This document shows, one piece after another, positions 21,728 to 31,768 of a DNA stretch of 64,000 nt (position 1 is the first letter of the stretch; the number at the start of each line of letters is the position of its first letter). This DNA is from Craterostigma plantagineum (Eukaryota; Streptophyta; Magnoliopsida; Lamiales; Linderniaceae), in NCBI GenBank assembly GCA_027422505.1, contig JAPQWV010000737.1, forward strand, positions 62,001 through 126,000. The letters run 5' to 3'. The notes under the pieces were generated by a model, which was not told the origin of the DNA, searched no databases, and worked only from the letters and a program-made list of their open reading frames with translations. The translations under genes were made by a program, and so were the position numbers.

Positions 21728-23243
21728 TGATAAACGTATTTTAATACGTTTATTGTTAAATTTATTGGGTTATAATAGAGTATTTTTGGTCATTCCCTGC
21801 ATTTCATGCCTCTATTTACACTCCTTTAAATATAATAGGACCTTCGAACGGTTATCGGGCGAAGAGGAATGAAAACGATGCGAAAATGACGAAAAGGGAT
21901 GAAGAATAAAGCTTCCAACAACCGTTCACGGCCGTGAACAACGACAGAATGGCAAGAATCTTCGCTGTTAAGAGTCACGGCCGTGACACCTTATGCAACA
22001 AGCCGTGAACGAGGGCAGTGTATCAAGTTGCCAAACCTGTTAATAGTCACGGCCGTGACTACCAAATTCAAGAGGCCGTGACTCACGCCAGAAAGTCAAG
22101 TTTTAGGGTTTAAGCCGCCGTGACACCTCATGCACGAGGCCGTGAAGGGTTTAAGAAAGACGAAAAGTCAGCCTAAATGCATATGTCACGGCTGTGAGGG
22201 CCCGTTAAGTGGCCGTGAACGTGCCAAATTCAGGGTTATGACCCAAATTCGAAGCATAAAAGGGGAGTTCATCTCAGAACTCAAGGAGAACCCCATAGAG
22301 ACGAAAACTTAGAGAAAATGAGAGGAGGAAGAACACTAGAAGCTGCTCTTTCATTCGGAGACACGTAAGGGACGATCCAACAACACAGCCACGCTCATTT
22401 GATCGAGGAACGAGAGATCCACCTCAGAAACGCCATACTCACTTCTTAGGGAAGATTTAATGAGTTCTCTACCCTCATTTCCTTTGAATCTCGTTGTTGT
22501 TTTGTCTAATATGAGTAGCTAATCCTCTTATGTGTTTGGGAGTAGATGAACGTTGGGTTATGTCGTAGTTAAGGCGTAGGATAATCGTGAACACGTGTAT
22601 TCGACTATTTATCGTTCTATGATATTGTTTCTTTGTCTCAATATGTCTATGTGTTGATATAAATGTGTGGTACATCGTTTACGGCGACAGCTAAATAACG
22701 ACTAGGCCATTCGTAGACGTTAGGATTCAAGTATAGGGCGACAGCAAATACTCGATCCTCGCTGTCTAGTAATTGCTAAACTTAGATTCCCACGAGCGTT
22801 TAGGGCGACAGCAAATCCGTGAGTGGGTAGGAAATTACTGCGATTCAGTCGATAATCACGTATGAGCGATATTCCGTAGCCTTAGCCGACAACACCCAGC
22901 GGGATTCGAATCCCGAACACATATTTGTCATCTTAAGTCACTCGTGTTATTTCTAGTTGTACTTCCTTAGTCTTCCAATCCTTTAGGTTGCTCGGCTAAA
23001 TTTGTCCGTAGCATAAACAAATCCTGCTATTTTATTTAGTTTAAATATCGAGTCGATAGGTCAATACTAGTAATCAATTTATTCCTCGTGTTCGATACTC
23101 GGATATTCGTTATAGCTATTCTACAAACGATAGGTACACTGCCTATCGCGCGTGGTACTAGTTATAACATATTCGTTTTAATTATTACTTGACGTATTTG
23201 TATGAACATCTGTTTAATATATTAAAGTACACGCACGCGATCA
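21728..23243 (+). repeat. LTR of Athila copy D (about 1516 bp)
   Basis: Starts TGATAAACG and ends GCGATCA just before the primer-binding site. It is similar to LTR A at its start, in the palindrome cluster (21920-22220), in the 'gggcgacagc' block (22680-22830) and in its last 200 bases. It has a polypurine tract on its left and a primer-binding site on its right, so it is 3' LTR and 5' LTR at once. Confidence 0.85.
21920..22220. repeat. Palindrome cluster within LTR D
   Basis: GTCACGGCCGTGAC occurs perfectly near 21971 and 22044, with further diverged copies (AGGCCGTGA, GTCACGGCTGTGA) up to 22220. The spacing is irregular. Confidence 0.8.
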
Positions 23244-23249
23244 AGTTTT

Positions 23250-23266
23250 TGGCGCCATTGCCGGGA
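23250..23266 (+). other. Primer-binding site of copy D (tRNA-Asp type)
   Basis: TGGCGCCATTGCCGGGA, one mismatch from the complement of the tRNA-Asp 3' end. Six bases separate it from the LTR end. The flanking 'AAATTGATATTAGGAACACC' run is shared with element A. Confidence 0.88.
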
Positions 23267-23498
23267 AATAAAATTGATATTAGGAACACCGTAGTTCGGT
23301 ACTTTAGCCACGTTTATTTGTTAAATTTTCGTGTCAATTATTTGCGTTTTAAGTGTTCAAGTGGAGTAAGTTAGTTCTTCGTTCTTTGTTCACTCGTTGG
23401 TGTTTTCAAGTAATTTTTATTAGCTTTATTCCTTCAAATTAACCATCATTCCTTCACTAATTTCGCTTCCACTCATTGAAGGTATTGTTTGACAGTGG

Positions 23499-24887
23499 AT
23501 GACCCGAAGCCACCCATCAGGTCCCATTGTTGAAGAAGATCCAGATTTCGAGCAAAAGTTACGAAGGCAACTCAGATACAATTCTGAAGTCACGGCTAGC
23601 AACTATCAGGAAGCGCTGGTTAGCTACTCAGAGGACAACTCTCAGGAGTCAGCAGAAAATTCTCGAATAGAGACGTCCATAGACAATCGAGAGACAGAAG
23701 TCGAGATGGCAGACCGCAGAGTGCCCGTCCACCAAGACCAAGAAGAGGAACAATCTCTACAAGATCTACTCAAGAGCGCCTCCCTCGACGGTACAATCAG
23801 CGATTGTGATTCCACCGATCGAGAACAATAATTTCGAGTTGAAGCATGCTTGGCTTCAAATGATCTTTCAGACGGCCCAATTTGAGGGGAACCCTGATGA
23901 TGATCCATACTCCCACCTGAAGGCTTTTCTGACAGTAACAGACACCATCAAGATTAATAGGGTCCCGAGCGACGCTATCAAGCTGATGTTGTTTCCATTC
24001 TCACTCAAATACAGGGCGAAGGATTGGTTGGAGATGTTACCGCCCAGATCAATCACTACGTGGGAAGAGCTGCAGGCAGCATTCATCGGCCATTACTTCC
24101 CATTGTCAAAGGTGTTAAGGTTGAAGACGGAGATCTCCCTTTTCACCAGAAGGATTCAGAGAATCTTTACGAGGTGTGGGAGAGGTACAAGTCACTGTTG
24201 AAGAAATTCCCACAACATGGGATGTCGAAGGCCGCCATGATCAATCGATTTCACGAGGGCCTCAATGATCAAGCTCGTGAGCGAGGAGACCGCTACAAAT
24301 GCCAAGTTCGAGGCGCTGCAATAACAGATTGCCACTACTAATTCCCAGCTCCAGACGATGATCAACACACTACTTCCAAAGGCCGGGCAAACACAGCCCG
24401 TGCATGCCGTGATGACGACCCCACGACCTCAGAAGCCATACACACCACAGTGCGAGATTTGTGGCGCAGCTCATGAGACCTCAGAGTGCCAATTAGGGCG
24501 GTCATTAGAGCACGTGGACTATATGGGGAATTACCAAGGCCAGCGGAGTTTTCAACCTCGAGCGCATCCAAATCTGGCGTATGGGAACAAAAACCACCAT
24601 GGGCAAGGGCCACCAGGATTCCAACCTAAACCATCTGGTTTCCAAGGAGGAACATCACGTCCGTATCAGAATGCATCCGCAGGGTCGGGATCCAATGATA
24701 TGAGGGAGATAAAGGATATGATGAAGACGCTCCTCACAAATTTCAGCAACACCACTCAAGCCCACGAGAGTCGAATGACTAAGATGGAGGAGTACATAGA
24801 AGTACGTGCCCAGAACACCGACGCCTCTATGAAGAAATTGGAGCAACAAGTGGGCCATATGGTGAAGCAGTTGGCTGAGCTATTCAT
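23499..24887 (+). pseudogene. gag of Athila copy D, 3'-truncated
   Basis: ATG at 23499 opens MTRSHPSGPIVEEDPDFEQK. The frame continues through MADRRVPVHQDQEEEQSLQD, shifts near 23800 into PPIENNNFELKHAWLQMIFQ and the capsid region (DAIKLMLFPFSLKYRAKDWL), shifts again near 24130 and once more near 24280. A zinc-knuckle-like CEICGAAHETSECQLG (about 24445-24500) and a Q/P-rich tail follow. Homology with element A stops at KQLAE (about 24887), after which the sequence is element B. Confidence 0.82.
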
Positions 24888-25309
24888 TTACTCGAGGTTC
24901 CTAAGTCCGGCTCCATGCTAGCAAGCAAAGATCCGACGCACCCCATCCGGACGTTTTAAGTCCAGATCTAACTGAGAGACGGAGACTTGAGTTATCTGGT
25001 CCGATTCATAAATACCTGATCTATACGATCAGAATTTCCAAGTCCAGCTTTCTGCTAGTGAAGGGGACCTGATCTATCTGATCAGGATCTCAAAGATCAG
25101 TTTTTCGCCAACAAGTAAAAACCTGGTCTACTGATCAAGGGCCCAACTACGGGCTAGCAAACATGCGAAGTCCTGAGCTGTTTGGGACTTCTTGGGCAAC
25201 GGGAGAAAATGACAGAAGAAATTTAAGGACACAAGAAGAGGAATGCTTTCTTAATAATACTCCGAGCTGCAATACTTAGCATATTGCAACTCAGAGTAGG
25301 GGGACTGGA
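24888..25309 (+). other. 3' end of element B interior with polypurine tract
   Basis: No open frame. Degenerate repeats of a CTGATCTATCTGATCAGGAT kind lie at 25010-25130. The final AGAGTAGGGGGACTGGA run (25294-25309) is a polypurine tract placed directly before LTR start TGATAG. The left junction with Athila gag at about 24887 is abrupt. Confidence 0.7.
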
Positions 25310-26022
25310 TGATAGAGGTGATCTATCCAGCATTCCTCCTGACCTGACAACCCACAGAGAACAGAGTAGGAGGTTGGGTCTGAAGGAGGCAAGGACTAGG
25401 TACGAGGTTCGACAAGGACAAGGCACGAAGGTGTTAGCTCGGGAGATATTCCACAGAGCTACGGAACTATTCAGAAGGGCCAAAGGAGGTGCCCAAGATA
25501 GACTAAGCGCGAGGCTCGACTAGAGGCAATGTACGAAGGTGATATTGGGAGGAGCCAGGTAGATATCCCAGGAAGCTACGGAGCTATCTGGAGGGAACAA
25601 ATGAAGTAATCGGGAGAGCTAAGGAAGCGACCGGGAGACCTGACGGGGGGAGCAGTACGAGACCCTAGCCACCCCTACAGTATAAATAGGGTCTTTCATC
25701 CATTTTACACCATAAGTTACACGCCCCCCACACACTAACACACCAAGAACACACACATATTCTATCTTCCTCTCTTAGTCTTCTCTTTACCTTGTAAACA
25801 TGAGCGAATGTGAGATTGAGTGTGTAACTTCCTTGATTAATAGTGAATATTCTCCGACGGCCTGTGGACGTAGGATTCACCCGAATCCGAACCACGTAAA
25901 TCTCTGTCCCTTTACTTTCTCGCTCTTTCTCTTTATGTTTCCAACCACGATTTCATCCGAACCGGCCCTCACCTTTATTCCCGGACCATAAATCTTGTTG
26001 ATCGGGGTCGTAACCCGCATCA
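25310..26022 (+). repeat. 3' LTR of element B (713 bp)
   Basis: TGATAG...GCATCA, about 95% identical by eye to the inverted LTR at 14142-14853. It is preceded by a polypurine tract and followed by CAGTT, which is the same five bases found outside the partner LTR. Confidence 0.9.
25681..25688 (+). promoter_or_regulatory. TATA box in element B LTR
   Basis: TATAAATA, followed by a transcript-like region with pyrimidine runs. It is in the expected position for the U3/R boundary and is conserved in the inverted partner (14476-14483). Confidence 0.6.
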
Positions 26023-26133
26023 CAGTTATATATATTATTTAAGCCGGCTTTCGCGTTGACGGGGTCAACATCAGTGGGTCAAAAGTCGTTGGGCATATGA
26101 TAATCAGCCCAAGCCCATTTATGATATAAGGAT

Positions 26134-26273
26134 TAGTACTGTCAATTTGGCGGGGCGGGCCAGTGGCGGGGCGGGGCGGACCTAAAAAACTGGGGACTGC
26201 CCTGCCCCGCGGCGGGCCGCGGGCCTAGCGGGCTTGAAAAAGTGAAGCCCGCCCCGCCCTATTGAGAGTACTA
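26134..26273. mobile_element. hAT-type MITE (140 bp)
   Basis: Terminal inverted repeats TAGTACTGTCAATTTGGCGG and (right, inverted) TAGTACTCTCAATAGGGCGG, extending into a GGCGGGGCGGG run. An exact 8-bp duplication ATAAGGAT flanks it (26126-26133 and 26274-26281). Eight-base duplication with this terminus is hAT-like. Confidence 0.9.
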
Positions 26274-26369
26274 ATAAGGATTGGTGGTTAGATAATTTTG
26301 CAAATCGTGCTTACTGCAGTTTAGGGTTTTCTTCACATCATTAACTGAAAATAGTCTCATTATTTGAGA

Positions 26370-26433
26370 AGAGTTTAACCACCAAGTTCGGGATGGATTG
26401 GTGTGGTTCCTCTACGCCTAGCACACCAGATAT
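26370..26433 (-). pseudogene. Plastid 5S rRNA fragment (nuclear plastid DNA)
   Basis: The minus strand matches the first half of plastid 5S rRNA by eye: TCTGGTGTGCTAGGCGTAGA, GGAACCACACCAATCCATCC and CGAACTTGGTGGTTAAACTC. One clear substitution is seen in the first block. The second half of the molecule is absent and neither side is recognisable as plastid, so this is an old, short nuclear insertion rather than a functional rRNA gene. Confidence 0.75.
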
Positions 26434-27139
26434 CGAACAAGTGGAGAATCAAGATTTACATCAAATGTGATTGAATACTTAAGGAAGAAATCTTTGTAGT
26501 TGTCCATGTTATCTCAAATTGTTAATGCATAGCGTGTTGCTACCTGTTAAGAATTAGAAACCCTAACAAATTAATGTGTCCCACATCGGATAATTGAAAA
26601 GAAAATGACTAGCGGACTACTCCACCTATAACCAATTTGTTTCAGGGATGAAACCCCATCAACTTATGCAGATCATCTCCCCTCTTAAGTGGGCCAATGT
26701 TAGGCAAATAACGAAATTTCACACTATCTTAGTATAGCGTGGCTTCAATTCTAAGTGCTTGTAAATGTTGATACACGAGTTTATAGAAGGCATGAGTTAT
26801 TATAAACTCATTAGCGAAACACGAAATTTATTTTTTACCTATTAATAAGTTTTTACATAAAACTTACTAAATAAACCCTCCTTAATATAAAATATATCTA
26901 CCATACAAGCACACTAAGACCATCTCCAACCAAAAAAATCATTATCAAACTCAAACTCATTCCCAAACTCAAAATGCAGTAATTCTTCTCCAACCGACAA
27001 ACTAAGTCCCAAACTCACAGATCATTTTTGTAATATTCTTTTCTTTCCAATTTTTTAATATTACCATATAATTTACAACTTTACAAATTCGACACATTAA
27101 CTCAAAAGAGTATTTTATTCCACATCAACTTTAATATAC
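26434..27139. other. Non-coding region between the 5S fragment and element C
   Basis: No gene. A TGTCCCACATCGGATAATTG stretch (26576) resembles the ends of small LTR elements, but no pair is found. AAGACCATCTCCAACC at about 26920 resembles one MITE terminus. The element C interior begins near 27140. Confidence 0.4.
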
Positions 27140-27296
27140 CCCACTGTTCCTCGGAGCTGAGTCGTCTATCGCAGCTAGAGAGCTTCCCCTGAGTTCCCAG
27201 AGCTAATATACGTGAGGAATTCCCTCTGTCTTCTTCCAAGGATCTCGGGATCTCAACGATTCCTGAAGTCGGAAGGCCAAGAGAAAGGTTGCTACC

Positions 27297-28228
27297 TTGT
27301 CTAAGCCGGCTAAGAAAGCTAAGAAAAAGTTGCCCATGTCTGAGAGTGAGGGTGGTGAGGCTCAGGTGGAGGCTTCACGGGGAAGTCCCCAGAAGGAGAC
27401 ATCCTCCTTTCTAGGGATCTGCTGGAAAAAGGGAGGGATGGAGATGCTGGGACGCATAGTTCCTCCCGAGGATAAGGAGGCAATTTCTCAGAGGTCCACT
27501 GCGGAAAATGAGGCGGAACTCGCCCACCATCTTTTCAAGGTGTGTTCCTGGCTCCATCCTCGTGGGAAGTGTTTTTTGTTTTCTTCCTTGTATTGGGAAC
27601 TTCTTTTGTTACGTCTAGGTTATAAGCTTGGTGACCGCGCGATTGTCTGGAAGTTTATCCGTTCAAGAGTGGGAGGAATGTAACCGGTCCCTCTAAAAAT
27701 GTCTGTAGGAAGTTCAGGCTAGTCTGGACGCACAAGAAAAGGCAGCTGAGGAAGCTGCGGTTAAGTTCGAAGATGAGAAAGGAAGGATGGAGAGAGAAGG
27801 TTGAGCTCGTGGAGCAGCACAAGGAGGAGGTGCGGAGTTCCTTGGAGAAGGAGAGGGAGGAGCATGCGGCGCTCCTGAAGCACCACGAAGAGGAGCTCCA
27901 GAGTTCTTGTGCTGGGGAGAAGGCTGAGTGGGATGAGGTCTTTGCGGGCATGGTGGAGGCGTAAACTGCGGCTGATCTGGCGAACGCGAAGGCCGAAGAA
28001 GCCAAGGTTTGGCAGCAACATCTCCTCTCCACAGTGGCTGGGAAGAAATTTCAGGGGGATCTGGCGGAAGATTGGCGCCAGGCCTACCTGCAGGATCCGC
28101 TCTCTCCGGAGGACTTTGTTCCCCTCATGCGGCATTACTTTATGGGAGGCCATAGCGTAGGGTCTGCGGGGTCGAGGCTGATGCGGCCCTTCGTGACCTT
28201 CCCTTCCCATCATGTTTCAAGGGAGTAG
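27297..28228 (+). pseudogene. Antisense extra ORF of element C (coiled-coil protein)
   Basis: Plus-strand frames 27297-27683, 27773-27964 and 28034-28228 form one protein opposite to the gag-pol direction. Features are a lysine-rich N-terminus (SKPAKKAKKKLPMSESEGG), then EVDKEAISQ-type helical text, a glutamate/lysine coiled coil (EQHKEEVRSSLEKEREEHAA) and a C-terminal block WRQAYLQDPLSPEDFVPLMR. Two frameshifts and an in-frame stop interrupt it. Antisense extra ORFs between pol and the 3' LTR are known in Tat-type elements; the function is not established. Confidence 0.6.
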
Positions 28229-28545
28229 TACTATCTACGATTCTTAGCCTGACACACCCACACATTGTCAGTCTCAGGATCCCCTCTCATTCGGTGTCGG
28301 ATCGGTTCGTTCATGTACCCCTTCGCCTAGAAGCCTGCCAGGAGCCACTCCTTGTCCGTGCACCTCTCTGGCACCGACTATCACTCCCCGCCCTCATCGG
28401 CCCCGGGCGTCATAGTACGTCCCCTCCTGTTTTACATAGCAATATTATACATAAAACTTCTTTAAGTTGGAGATATTCCAGGGACGAGGCAGTGCTCTTC
28501 CCTTTGCGTCTTCCAACTCGTAAGCTCCCCCTCCTAACACCTTTG

Positions 28546-29568
28546 TTACTCGATTGGGCCCCTCCCAAGGTGTTCCATCTTGCTCAAGGGTTGTAGGATG
28601 TCCGCTCTCCTGAGCACCAGGTCCCCTTGGCGAGATCCCCTTGGCTGGACTTTTCGATCGTACATTGCCTTCACCGGGCTCTTATATCCTTCCATCCTGG
28701 TTTGCGCTTCCTCACTTACTTCATCGATCAGGTCCAGGCCCTCTCTTCTTAATTGTGAATTTTGCCGTTCATCATAAGCTAATATCTGGTGGGTTTCGAT
28801 GCCAATCTCTGCAGGAATTACGGCGGCCGATCCGTATACCAATTCGAATGGAGTTTCCCAGTAGCCTCACGAGGACTAGTTCGGTACGCTCGAGGACAAC
28901 ATCTAGCGCCTCTACCCATTTGTTCCCGTCCTGCTCCAGCCTGGCCCTGATTCCTCTGAGGATAGTTCGGTTAGTGACTTCGGCCTGCCCATTCGCCTGC
29001 GGATGTCCCACTGCTACGAATATTTGGGTAGTCTTCATTCTTTAGCAGAAATCTCGTGTCTTAGCTCCGCAGAATTGGGTCCCATTATCCGAAATGAAGA
29101 TCATGAGAGCTCCGTAACGGCAGCATATATTCTTCCACAGAAACTCGACCACCTTCTCTTAATCTATCCGAGCTACCGCTTTGGCTTCAACCCACTTGCT
29201 GAAGTAGTCCACATCCACGATGATGAACTTCTTTTGTGCCTTTCCACGGGGAAATGGCCCAACGATGTCGATTCCCCACTTGTCGAAGGGACAAGGAGAT
29301 GCATGCTCCATAGCACTTCAACTAGGACATGGATTCTAGGTCCGAATTTCTGGTAATTAGCACACTTCTTGACCAGTTCCCTTGCATCCTTGACGAGGCT
29401 GGGCCAGAAGTATTCGGCCCTTATTGCCTTTCTGGTCAGAAACTTGTACCCGACGTGGTCTCCGACGCATCCTTCGTGGATTTCTTCCAATATTTTTCCG
29501 CCTTCTTCTCGGGAGAGACAACGTATAAGCATGTACGAAGGATTTCTTAAATAAGCAGCCATTATCAA
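28546..29568 (-). pseudogene. Integrase of element C
   Basis: Three segments: 29568-29173 (MIMAAYLRNPSYMLIRCLSR, HEGCVGDHVGYKFLTRKAIR, CANYQKFGPRIHV: H2C2 finger), 29038-28772 (VGHPQANGQAEVTNRTILRG with the catalytic glutamate, then LEQDGNKWVEALD) and 28842-28546 (MVYGSAAVIPAEIGIETHQI). In the H2C2 finger the first cysteine of the second pair is intact and the spacing is kept. Frame changes separate the parts, so the copy is dead. Confidence 0.85.
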
Positions 29569-29951
29569 GCAGAATCTACATCGATATCCTTTTTGTCTTT
29601 CAGTCCCGTATCTTTCGGGATTGCCATAATAGGGGCTCTCCAGTCGTCCCTACATTCTATATCCACCACGAATTTCCCTAGCTCCTCTTTTTCTGCTGTG
29701 AGGTAGGTGATACCATCTTCCATGATGGTTGATCTCGAGCTGGCTATTTTGGCTAAGTAATCGGCCTTGTGGTTCTCTTCCCTGGGGACCTGCACAATTT
29801 CACAACAATCAAAATTGCTGGTCAGATCCTCTACTTTTCTGCCGTACTCCACCATCTTTTCATCCTTCATTTCGAAGTTCCCCTTCACTTGCTGCACCAC
29901 CAATTGTGAATCTGAGAATACGGTGGCGTCCCTTGCTCCCATTTCCCTCAA
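29565..29951 (-). pseudogene. Second RNase H (archaeal type) of element C
   Basis: Contains ATVFSDSQLVVQQVKGNFEM and VQVPREENHKADYLAKIAS, the core of an archaeal-type RNase H with the DSQL and ADxLAK motifs. It lies between the first RNase H and integrase. A second RNase H at this spot is the hallmark of the Tat/Ogre group. Confidence 0.8.
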
Positions 29952-29990
29952 ATTCTTAGGCCATGGATTAGAGCTTCGTATTCTAATTCA

Positions 29991-30602
29991 TTATTCGAGG
30001 CCTGGAATTGGAGCGTTAGGGCAAAGCGGAGTTCCTTCCCTTCGAGGCTGATGATGAGGACCCTCCAGATCTTTGGGAGGTGGCAGATCCATCCACATAC
30101 ACCTTCCGTTGTTGTTTTGGTGGTCCCTTGGTGGTTTCAAGTACAAAATCAGAGAGGGCCTGTGCCTTATTAGATGCTCGTCGCCCGAACTCCATATCGA
30201 CTCCCCCAGGTCAATGGCCCACTTCACCATTCTGCTGGATAGATCATGTCGGCTCAGTGTTTGCTTCAAGGGGAAGTTGGTCTGCACGTTCACTTTATGG
30301 GACAGGAAATATGGGCGGAGTCTTCGGGCGGATATCACCACGGGGAGCGCGGCCTTCTCAATTTCGGAGTACTTGGTCTCGGCGTCCAGCAGTACTTTGC
30401 TTACAAAGTAAATGTGTTTTTGGGCGATCACTTCTTCCTTCAGTAGTACGGAGCTTACAACGTGATCCCCCACGGAGAAGTACAACACTAGCTCATCCCC
30501 TGACAGTGGCTTAGTTAATAGGAGCGTGTTGTGGAACTTCTTCAATTCTTCAAAGGCTCGTTGGCATTCTTCGATCCATTCAAATTGCTTGTTTTTTCGC
30601 AA
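29991..30602 (-). pseudogene. First RNase H and RT connection of element C
   Basis: Starts QFEWIEECQRAFEELKKFHN and carries SGDELVLYFSVGDHVVSSVL, then QKHIYFVSKVLLDAETKYSE and a C-terminal KWAIDLGESI run. These are the usual RNase H landmarks of gypsy pol, with residue losses that argue inactivity. Confidence 0.82.
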
Positions 30603-31365
30603 TACTCTGAAAATGAGAGGCTCCTCTTTGCCGAGTAGGAGATGAACCGGCTGAGAGCCGCCAACTTCCCCGTCAATCTCTGGACCTCTTTAACGCCTTG
30701 AGGCGGCTGCATCTTCAAAATGGCCTTCGCTTTGGTGGGATTAACTTCGATGCCTCTCTACGTTACCATGTATCCTAGGAACTTACCAGATCTATCTTAC
30801 CCCAAACGCACACTTCTCAGGGTTGAGCTTCATCCACTTGCCCTGATCACTTTAAACGCCTCTTCTAGGTCCTTCGTGTCGTTAACAAGGTTGACAGACT
30901 TTACAAGCATATCATCCACATACGCCTCCATGTTCCTGCCCAGCTACCGTTTGAACACTTTGCCAACCATTCATTGGTACGTAGCTCCCGCATTTTTGAG
31001 CCTGAAGGGCATTCAGATATACCCGTACATCCCCCTAGAGTCACAAAACAAACTTTGTCAAAATCAACTGGGTCCAAACTAACTTGATGGTATCCCTGTA
31101 GGCGTCCATTATGCGGAGGACCTCGCATCCAGAGGTGGAATCCACCAGCTGATCTATCCAGGGGAGTAGGTAACGGTCCTTAGGGCACGCCTTGTTAAGG
31201 TCCCTGAAATTGATGCACATCCTCCATTGCCCGTTTCCCTTTTTTACGAGTACCACATTAGCTAGCCACGTGGGGAACTACTTTTTTTATATGGCCTGGT
31301 TGAAACAACTTATCCACTTCTTCCTTTAGGACTTGTGTCCTTTCGACCCCACATGACCGAAGCCT
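30603..31365 (-). pseudogene. Reverse transcriptase of element C, heavily damaged
   Basis: Minus-strand fragments include WRMCINFRDLNKACPKDRYL and LPWIDQLVDSTSG, followed by IMDAYRDTIK, with several stops. The catalytic YVDD box region at about 30905-30920 reads AYVDDMLVKS in one frame. It is degraded more than other pol parts. Confidence 0.75.
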
Positions 31366-31768
31366 CTATTTGACGGGTCGGATTCCCGGTAGGACGTTCA
31401 AGTGGTGTAGGGCGATGTCTGGGTGAATCCCTGCCATGTCTCTTGGAGAAAATGCAAATAAGTCCACATTGTTTTGCAACATCCCACCAGTTCCTCTGTG
31501 GCTTCTTCCCACACGTGTGTTTCTATCTTCGTGGTTTTTTATTCTTGGCCTGGGTATCATTCGACATCGATCAACTCCTCATCAGGTTCTGTTTGCAAGC
31601 TCATGGGTTCTCCCCCTTCTATTTTGATCCTCTTATCCCGGCCATTTCCTTCCCTGATGACTTCCTTTTCTCTCGCCACCGCCTTTACTTCATTCGCGTA
31701 GCACTGTCGGGAGCTTCGTTGATCTCATGAGATTTCTCCCACATGCTCTCCTACGAGAAACTTGATCT

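Larger units (their letters stand above)
19323..24887 (+). mobile_element. Athila element copy D, arranged 3' end - LTR - 5' end
   Basis: Order on the plus strand: third ORF (19323-20052), 3' non-coding region, polypurine tract, one LTR (21728-23243), tRNA-Asp-type primer-binding site, gag. Neither pol nor a second LTR is present on either side. This is what remains when two tandem copies share an LTR, or when a one-LTR circle integrates. Both outer ends are abrupt truncations (19323 in the third ORF, 24887 in gag). Confidence 0.85.

Noticed and set aside
26370..26433. Cassandra-type retrotransposon carrying 5S rRNA
   Set aside because: Cassandra carries nuclear 5S; this matches the plastid form and there is no LTR pair.
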